Shown here piece after piece: positions 33,932-39,749 of a stretch of 39,749 nt of DNA. Under the pieces are notes generated by a model. The model was not told the origin of the DNA, searched no databases, and saw only the letters and a list, made by a program, of their open reading frames with translations. Source of the DNA: Trichodesmium sp. MAG_R03 (GTDB lineage Bacteria > Cyanobacteriota > Cyanobacteriia > Cyanobacteriales > Microcoleaceae). Location: assembly GCA_023356535.1 (NCBI GenBank), contig JAKQYF010000017.1, positions 1-39,749 on the forward strand, read 5' to 3'. Position numbers and translations under genes: made by a program. Positions within the stretch are counted from its first letter, which is position 1; each line of letters begins with the position of its first letter.

Positions 33932-34690
33932 TATATCTTCCATCTGAGATAAATTTTCAAAAGTTTGATTACAAAGAGGTTCATTAATTATTGGCCTGAG
34001 TCCTTCGGCTGGTTGTAGTTCTGGTGTATGGGCTGGTAAGAACTCCAAATGCAATCCTTCTGGAATTTTCAGTTTTTGACCACTGTGTCAACCGGTTCTG
34101 TCTAGCACTAATATCATGTGCTTATTTTTTCTGTTACCAAAATGTTCAGCTAACTCAGCCAACACTTGGTTAAAAACAGTAATATTGACCAAGGGCAAGA
34201 GCCATCAGTATGTTTGCTCCTGACTGGGGATGTACAAACCCATAGAACCAAAACCACTGAAAACGCCAGTTAACCTCTGTAGTTGGTTGTACTCCCACAG
34301 ATGTCCATACTCGTCGGAAAATTGGTTTGAGGCCCAAACAATGTTCATCCATTCCTCAGAGTTCAACAGTGGCCTCTGGATATTCAGCATTAAAAAGTTC
34401 AAATCGGTAGCAGAGCTTTTTTTCCATTCCTCTTGTTCGGTTGGGGTTGCCGATTTCTGATGCTCAGGTCAAGGGATTCGTAATCTATATCTCATTAAGC
34501 GTAAATATTTCCATCCCCTGCGCCGATCAACTCGATGGTCAATTAATTCTGTTAACCAATCCCCCACCTTGCGGCCATTCCATAGTCCTCCATCTGGTGC
34601 TTTCTCCTGGAGGGCCATTTCTAGTTGGGCTTGCCGTTCATCACAGAGGAATCCTTGCTGTTCCAAAATCTGCATTTTTGGAGAAGTCTA
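33932..34690 (-). pseudogene. IS630-type transposase remnant, target of the IS5-type insertion
   Basis: Pieces in different frames read APDGGLWNGRKVGDWLTELI, then TVELWGMDEHCLGLKPIFRR (first catalytic Asp), WFYGFVHPQSGANILMALAL, then HMILVLDRTG (second Asp) and PEGLHLEFLPAHTPELQPAE. They finish FENLSQMEDI at the IS5 boundary, and continue VNDPCINLMQQ beyond it (32945-32986). The N-terminal helix-turn-helix domain is missing on the high-coordinate side. At least three frame changes make it inactive. It is a different lineage from the IS630-type element at 10918. Confidence 0.85.
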
Positions 34691-35409
34691 ATGTGTTGGG
34701 AGAGCCTAGGGGCAGCTATATCGCATTCGGTACTCAAAGGGAGGAATTTTTCACCTAAATCTATCATAACCAAAAATTTGAAGTCCTTGCCTTGCCTTAC
34801 TTTGCCTTACTTGAAGAATATTCAAGGTTTCTACTATAACCTACAGAATATGGGTTAAATTTGAAATCCTCCCCGGCCTAAAGCCACTGGGTAACAACCG
34901 AGCCGTAGCCCCTCAGCAGGTTGACATTTCACAGGCTGCTGCTACTTTGGCAGTAGTCTGGCTGCTGGCCTCAATGTCCGTTTTTTGTCTCGGTAAGCCC
35001 ACCCGCGACTAATGTATTTCTTGTGAACTAAAAAGCAAGAAGGATACAGCCTGTGAAAAAAAATCAACTAAAAAGTCGCCCGCTTATGGGCGAGGCTTTG
35101 AACCCAATTTTTCGGTAAAAAACCTACCCCTGTGAAGATGGGGTTCTGGGGGAGATAGGAAGAAGAGGAGGCAGGAAGCTGGAAAGATTGAATATTCAAG
35201 TATGGATAAAACAAGTATGGATAAAATTATAAACATATTATAATATATAACTGAATTCTATAAATGATTGTAATTTAGATGCATATATAGCAATAGCCAT
35301 TACCATTACTATTAAGACATTCTAGCGCTTCTATAATTTAGTTATAGTAAGAATTTAATTGCTGACTACTGACTTTAGAATTCAGTATAGTGGCCAATTT
35401 CTCCATTAA
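34691..35409. other. Gap with short repeats and an IS200/IS605-like end
   Basis: It holds a CCTTGCCTTGCCTTACTTTG tract (about 34788-34810), the IS200/IS605-like segment at 34862-35136, and AT-rich spacer with no gene up to the response regulator. Confidence 0.5.
34862..35136 (-). mobile_element. Possible IS200/IS605-type remnant (tnpB tail and hairpin end)
   Basis: The segment is markedly more GC-rich than its surroundings. On the - strand one frame reads KTDIEASSQTTAKVAAACEM and then a stop, followed by a GC-rich tail GGCCGGGGAGGATTTCAA, a style common at the right end of tnpB elements. It also has a CGCCC/GGGCG hairpin (35077-35092) and the 22-base sequence shared with 30021-30042. The tnpB core is absent, so this is tentative. 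Confidence 0.4.
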
Positions 35410-35808
35410 TTAATCTTTTCTCAAAAATGACTTGATATGATTGACGAACTCTTGATGATCTACTACTGGTTTAGAAATATAACCGTCAGCACCACTTTTC
35501 CTCAAAAAATTTTCTCGATCACCTGACATAGCATGAGCTGTTAATAATATAATTGGTACTTTAGGTATCGTAGGATCAGATTTCAAAAGTCGAGTAATTT
35601 TAATGCCATCAAAAGATTCACCTTTGTAAACGCTATGAGTGAGAGAAACATCCATCAAAATTAAGTCTGCTTGTTTTGAGCTAACAATTTCAACCACCTC
35701 TTTCACATCTTCTGTATGCTTAACAGTTAAACCACCTCTTTTGGTCAAAATCTTAGAAAAAACCTTAGCATTAACTTGATCGTCTTCTACTATTAAAATA
35801 GTACTCAT
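35410..35808 (-). CDS. Single-domain response regulator (CheY-like receiver)
   Basis: The 132-residue protein is one receiver domain: acidic pocket Glu8-Asp9-Asp10 (IVEDDQ), phospho-acceptor Asp53 (LILMDVSL), Thr90 (ILLTAHAM) and Lys113 (ISKPV). There is no output domain. The GESFDGIKITRLLK loop and the LTAHAM motif are typical of DivK-like and hybrid-kinase-associated receivers. It would relay phosphate from a histidine kinase to a partner, but no kinase is nearby. An AGGAG ribosome binding site lies about 5 bases before the ATG. The gene stands alone between mobile remnants and a repeat-rich gap. Confidence 0.92.
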   Translation of the reverse strand: MSTILIVEDDQVNAKVFSKILTKRGGLTVKHTEDVKEVVEIVSSKQADLILMDVSLTHSVYKGESFDGIKITRLLKSDPTIPKVPIILLTAHAMSGDRENFLRKSGADGYISKPVVDHQEFVNHIKSFLRKD

Positions 35809-35995
35809 ATAATTCTCCTGCTAAATACCTGTGAGTATAATAATTGCCACCATATAGTTTAGACTAAATTCTATAAGATAAGCCAATAATAGTTAATTTG
35901 TTTTAACTAAAACTAATTAACTATTCAACAAAGGCTTTCTCAACTCATAAACAGCCATAATCTCTCGTTTTTCTGATACTTTATTATTATTTAAG

Positions 35996-36075
35996 TTATC
36001 AGTACCGACTACTAAAGCCAGAGGTTTGAAATAGGCAAGTTGATTTTTTTCATACCCTATCTAAGGAGAGGTTTA
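35996..36075 (-). repeat. Heptamer-tailed dispersed repeat, copy C
   Basis: On the - strand: AGATAGGGTATGAAAAAAAT, CCTCTGGCTTTAGTAGTCGG, TACTGATAACTTAAATAA. The middle and end match copy A before sufR. It has only one heptamer. Confidence 0.75.
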
Positions 36076-36405
36076 AGACCTAAATTTTTGGATCAAATTT
36101 TGGACTTTTAAATTCCCATAAAGAAACTTACAACTTAGCCTTTTTACTTTTGCGGAATTCCCTACTGGAGAGTACAAAGTTCTTCTCAAAAATGATGAGC
36201 TTTCAATGCTGAAAGTATTACTGGAAAAGGTTTACAACACCTACAGTTTTTTTGAGAGAGTTTCTAACCTAGAGATGACTGAAAGCCTTATCTAGCAATA
36301 GTTATTCCCAGAACTTTGCACTGTCTAGTTCCCTAGTAATATGCCTAAAATCTTTTAGTTATGGTACAGCAATTTTTAGGATGGTGAGGTATAGTTTAAT
36401 ACTAA

Positions 36406-36495
36406 CAGGACTTACGCAGTACCGCTATGTATGGTGGAAAATTTTGTCATTTTCTAGATATTGCCACTACAATTAGTGCCGTTGCGTAAGTCCTG
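36406..36495 (-). mobile_element. 90-bp MITE, copy 2, with 5-bp target duplication ACTAA
   Basis: The ends are CAGGACTTACGCA and TGCGTAAGTCCTG. ACTAA is present at 36401-36405 and at 36496-36500. The interior is the reverse complement of the copy at 32259-32348 with scattered differences, and the length is identical. Confidence 0.95.
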
Positions 36496-36565
36496 ACTAA
36501 TTTATATTCCCTATTTCCTCCCTCTTCCATATTCCCTCACTATTCCCTATCTGAAATACTAACTC

Positions 36566-39187
36566 ATGGCCAAACAATTAAATTTACTTTCCGGAAAAGT
36601 TATTACTACATCACTCCATATAGAAATGCAGCAATCATATCTTGAATATGCCATGAGTGTGATTGTTGGCCGAGCTTTGCCAGATGTTAGGGATGGACAA
36701 AAACCAGTTCATCGCCGAATAATATACGCTATGCACGAACTTGGCCTCACTCCAGATAGACCATTTCGGAAATGTGCCAGGGTAGTTGGAGACGTTCTGG
36801 GAAAATATCATCCACACGGCGACCAAGCTGTTTATGATGCTATGGTGCGGATGACTCAAAATTTTGCCACTCGTTATCCATTGCTTGATGGCCACGGTAA
36901 CTTTGGCTCCATTGACAATGACCCTGCTGCCGCCATGCGCTACACGGAAAGTCGCTTGGCATTAATTGGCAATGAAGGTTTACTGACCCAAATTGGTGAA
37001 GCTATAGTTGACTTTACCAACAACTTTGATGGTTCTCAACAAGAACCTAAAGTATTACCAGCACAACTACCATTTTTATTACTCAATGGTTCTTCTGGAA
37101 TTGCTGTAGGAATGGCGACTAATGTTCCACCACATAATTTAGGTGAGGTCGTAGATGGCCTCATTGCCTTAATTGACAATCCTAATATTTCTGATCAAAA
37201 GTTATTTCAATTAATTCCTGGGCCTGACTTTCCTACTGGAGGGGAAATTGTCAGTACAGATGGAATTATTGATACTTATACTAAGGGTCGAGGTAGCATC
37301 CCCATCAGGGGTGTAGCAACTATTGAGCAAGTACCCACAGGTCGTGGACGACGCACAAAAACAGCTATTGTGGTCACAGAATTGCCTTTCCAAGTTAATA
37401 AAGCAGGTTGGATTGAAAAAACAGCAGAGTTAGTTAATGCTGGCAAGATAGAAGGTATTGCTGATTTGCGGGATGAGAGCGATCGATCTGGTATTAGAGT
37501 TGTCATAGAGCTAAAACGTGAAGCTGACCCTAGTGTTGTACTCCATCATCTTTATCAACATACTGACTTACTTTCTAAATTTGGTGCGATTATGCTAGCA
37601 TTGGTTAATGGACAACCACGACAATTATCTGTACGAACACTTTTACAAGAATTTCTCAGTTTTAGGGAACAGACTCTCATCCGTCAATATACCCATGAAT
37701 TAGAAATAGCTCAAGCTAGATGTCATATTGTCGCGGGTTTGCTCACTGCTTTAACAGAATTGGATACAATAATTGATATTCTCAGAAATGCATCGGATGG
37801 CAGCACTGCTAAAGTTAGCTTTCAAGAAAGTTTGGGTTTAAGTGAAAATCAAGCTGATGCTATTCTAGCAATGCCAATGCGGAGACTAACTGGTTTGGAA
37901 AAACAAAAGTTAGAGGAAGAATATGAGCAACTAAAGGGGAAAATACAAGAATTAGAAAATTTATTGAGCGATCGCAATCAACTTCTCAAAACCCTCAAAA
38001 AAGAATTGCGGACCCTAAAGCGTAAATATAACGACCCTAGGCGTACTCGAATTATTGACCAAGTAGAATTAAAAAATACCAATAATGTTGCATCTATTTC
38101 TCAACAAAAAGGCTATCTAGAAACTGATAATAAAGAAACAGAGAAACAAACTAAAGGTAGAGTTAGAAAATCAAGAACTAAAACAGTTGAATCGCAAGTT
38201 TTAACTTTGGAAGCTGCTCCGCCACCTATAGAAAAAGTTGTCATAGAATTTAGCCACCGAGGATATGTCAGACGACTTCCTGCTAAAGGATTTGAGAAAC
38301 ATCAAATTGATAAAAAATATCATATTACTATCGAAAATAGTGAGGATTTTACTACTAATATAATTGAGGCAACTACTGACAAAACTTTAGTATTATTAAC
38401 TCGTACTGGTAAAGCATATCCTCTGAAAGTAAATGATATTCCTTCTGGTTCTAACCGTTCAACAATACGAAATGAAAATAAAGGGGCACCTTTAGTAACT
38501 TTACTACCCCCATCAGCAACAAAAGAAATTACCGATGCTCGTAGAGCAATTATTGTTGCTCAATTGATTTTAAATGAAGCAGAGGAGAATAAAGACTTAA
38601 TCATGTTGACTCAAAATGGCAAGATTAAACGTTTATCTTTGTCTGATTTAAGTAAGCTGACAAATCGTGGTGTAACAGTAATTAAACTTAAAGAAGATGA
38701 TGAATTACGTTATGTTAATTTGGGTAAAATTGGAGAACAAGTTGTTTTAGCAACTTCTGGTGGGCGATTATTAAGATTAGAAATAGATGACGAACAATTA
38801 CCATTAATGGGGCGTGCTGCTCAAGGTTCTCAAGCAACTAGGTTAAGGAAACAAGAAGAGTTAGTTGGTTGTGTGACTTTGGATAGAGGAGGTAATTTAT
38901 TGTTAGTTTCTCAACATAGTTATGGTAAGCAAATTTCTGTTGCTGCTTTGCGAGTAGCTAATCGTGGTGGTATTGGCCAAAATGTTTTTCAGTTTACTAG
39001 ACAAGATGATACTTTGGCAGGGATAGTTGCTAGTGGTTTAGATGTTCTGGTTCAGATGTTGACAACCGACGATAGGGTCTTTGGAATGATTGCTGATGGG
39101 GTAAAAGTTTATGGGCAGGATGATCACGGCGAGCGCCTACTGAAGTTGGGTGCAAAGGAAAGCATTATTAAAGTGGTTAGTTATTAA
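36566..39187 (+). CDS. gyrA: Type IIA topoisomerase subunit A (GyrA/ParC-like), without a canonical GyrA box
   Basis: The 873-residue protein has the breakage-reunion domain with [37 protein letters not shown] and the catalytic Arg125-Tyr126 ([10 protein letters not shown]). A coiled tower region (about 440-500) follows, then a low-complexity linker (510-550) and a C-terminal beta-pinwheel. In E. coli GyrA the box QRRGGKG follows the GGYVK strand. Here the same place ([20 protein letters not shown]) has no such motif. Cyanobacteria often carry two GyrA-type genes, and the [10 protein letters not shown] start is of the kind I associate with the second, ParC-like one. It may therefore act more in relaxation or decatenation than supercoiling. 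No second-subunit gene is nearby. The DNA-cleavage core is intact. Confidence 0.93.
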   Translation: MAKQLNLLSGKVITTSLHIEMQQSYLEYAMSVIVGRALPDVRDGQKPVHRRIIYAMHELGLTPDRPFRKCARVVGDVLGKYHPHGDQAVYDAMVRMTQNFATRYPLLDGHGNFGSIDNDPAAAMRYTESRLALIGNEGLLTQIGEAIVDFTNNFDGSQQEPKVLPAQLPFLLLNGSSGIAVGMATNVPPHNLGEVVDGLIALIDNPNISDQKLFQLIPGPDFPTGGEIVSTDGIIDTYTKGRGSIPIRGVATIEQVPTGRGRRTKTAIVVTELPFQVNKAGWIEKTAELVNAGKIEGIADLRDESDRSGIRVVIELKREADPSVVLHHLYQHTDLLSKFGAIMLALVNGQPRQLSVRTLLQEFLSFREQTLIRQYTHELEIAQARCHIVAGLLTALTELDTIIDILRNASDGSTAKVSFQESLGLSENQADAILAMPMRRLTGLEKQKLEEEYEQLKGKIQELENLLSDRNQLLKTLKKELRTLKRKYNDPRRTRIIDQVELKNTNNVASISQQKGYLETDNKETEKQTKGRVRKSRTKTVESQVLTLEAAPPPIEKVVIEFSHRGYVRRLPAKGFEKHQIDKKYHITIENSEDFTTNIIEATTDKTLVLLTRTGKAYPLKVNDIPSGSNRSTIRNENKGAPLVTLLPPSATKEITDARRAIIVAQLILNEAEENKDLIMLTQNGKIKRLSLSDLSKLTNRGVTVIKLKEDDELRYVNLGKIGEQVVLATSGGRLLRLEIDDEQLPLMGRAAQGSQATRLRKQEELVGCVTLDRGGNLLLVSQHSYGKQISVAALRVANRGGIGQNVFQFTRQDDTLAGIVASGLDVLVQMLTTDDRVFGMIADGVKVYGQDDHGERLLKLGAKESIIKVVSY

Positions 39188-39215
39188 AATGAAGTACAGA
39201 GTAAATGGTGAAAAT

Positions 39216-39315
39216 ATTTGTAGTGCAGTCATCTTGCCCGCGATAGGTGTACCTCATAACAACGAGAACCGCTGTATCAGTTACAGCAAATTCCAAGTAT
39301 ATGAAGTACAGCTCA
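39216..39315 (+). repeat. Dispersed palindromic repeat, copy 2 (partner at 6450-6535)
   Basis: TTTGTAGTGCAGTCATCTTG then CCCGC and GTACCTCA, followed by TTCCAAGTATATGAAGTACA. The hairpin arm is degraded here (GCAGTCA against TGCCCGC). It begins about 30 bases after the topoisomerase stop. Confidence 0.65.
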
Positions 39316-39631
39316 CGGGGTGACAAGTAAGCTTAATGCTAGATACAGTAATCATTTTAGACAATAAGTTGAATAATAATTCAATTTAAAAAGAATGCGA
39401 TTTTGAGCTTGGGAAGTAGCGATCGCCAATTTACTCTTATCCACCATCTGTGTTGAATAATTATTCAAGCTGAATTATAATATAATTATAATATAATATT
39501 ATTAAACTCCTCACATAAATTAATTTATTGTTAATCAAAAATTATAGTCTAATTAACCACTTTATTCATTGCTTTGAGTCCCCTTTTATAATATAGTAAT
39601 TTATGAGGATTAAGGGTCATTAAATTTGCTA
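39316..39631. other. AT-rich gap, nothing identified
   Basis: It includes one HIP1 site (39419-39426) and a TATAATATAATTATAATATA tract at about 39476-39500. No gene or RNA seen. Confidence 0.5.
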
Positions 39632-39749
39632 CTAATTCTTAGCATGGAAATCATCATTTATTGCCCAATAAATCATAGATAATCCTACAAAAAAACTACT
39701 GTGTCTTCTTTCTTTTCTACCTTTTTCATTAGTTCTTGATATATATTCT
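39632..39749 (-). CDS. Possible C-terminal end of an unidentified gene
   Basis: From the right edge of the window an open frame runs to a TAG at 39632-39634. It reads ISRTNEKGRKERRHSSFFVG then LSMIYWAINDDFHAKN. The composition looks protein-like and somewhat transposase-like (basic, RRHSSFFVG), but I cannot name a family from 38 residues. It could also be chance. Confidence 0.3.
   Translation of the reverse strand, partial: EYISRTNEKGRKERRHSSFFVGLSMIYWAINDDFHAKN

Larger units (their letters stand above)
35809..36565. other. 757-base repeat-rich gap before the topoisomerase gene
   Basis: No gene seen. It contains the third copy of the heptamer-tailed repeat (35996-36075) and the second 90-bp MITE (36406-36495), which ends 70 bases before the start codon. 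The 5' region of the next gene is partly MITE-derived. Confidence 0.6.

Noticed and set aside
34230..34460. Open + strand frames in the IS630 pseudogene region
   Set aside because: They are the opposite strand of transposase sequence recognisable on the - strand.
1..39749. tRNA genes
   Set aside because: I looked for T-arm-like GTTCGAATC sequences in the non-coding stretches and found none in a foldable context. A scan with a tRNA model would be decisive.

Overview
The window is from a low-GC, gene-sparse filamentous cyanobacterium. HIP1 octamers (GCGATCGC) recur throughout. The Suf cluster has the cyanobacterial layout, with sufR divergent from sufBCDS. Long intergenic stretches are full of dispersed repeats and decayed insertion sequences. 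This resembles Trichodesmium, Okeania and related Oscillatoriales, but that placement is inference from style and gene content, not a search.

Region 1 (1-1100): the start of nadC, then a lone 5S rRNA gene with its own promoter and terminator and no 23S beside it, then a small two-repeat protein that seems cut short by a stop codon. Region 2 (1.2-8 kb): iron-sulfur assembly. SufR faces sufB across a promoter region with two palindromes of the SufR type. sufB, sufC, sufD and sufS follow on the + strand, with a 618-base gap after sufB and repeat DNA before sufS. Region 3 (8-11.9 kb): a small membrane-anchored DUF4177-like protein, a DegT/DnrJ-type aminotransferase with a 47-residue tandem duplication, and a decayed IS630-type element with intact ends. 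Region 4 (11.9-15.1 kb): a zinc ABC importer (znuA, znuC, znuB) on the - strand behind a clear Zur-type box. Region 5 (15.2-29.9 kb): mostly single genes: an L,D-transpeptidase, a KDPG-aldolase-like enzyme, a fibrillin-like protein, a GH108 muramidase, a TPR/GT41 glycosyltransferase, a cyclic-nucleotide-gated K+ channel next to miaE, ftsW, a membrane GTPase and an SLC12-type cation-chloride transporter.

Region 6 (29.9-35.2 kb) is a graveyard of mobile DNA: an IS4/IS701-like pseudogene, two IS630-type pseudogenes, an IS5-type element and IS200/IS605 traces, several nested in one another. Region 7 (35.4-39.7 kb) holds a single-domain response regulator and a type IIA topoisomerase A subunit that lacks a canonical GyrA box, then repeats and possibly the tail of another gene.

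The most notable structure lies between genes. A 90-bp MITE has perfect 5-bp target duplications, and in one case it sits inside a transposase remnant whose frame is restored when the element is removed. A second MITE family (TATAGTCATT ends) has two inverted copies. A heptamer-tailed repeat sits directly before both sufR and sufS. Small GC-rich palindromes have landed repeatedly inside other mobile sequences.
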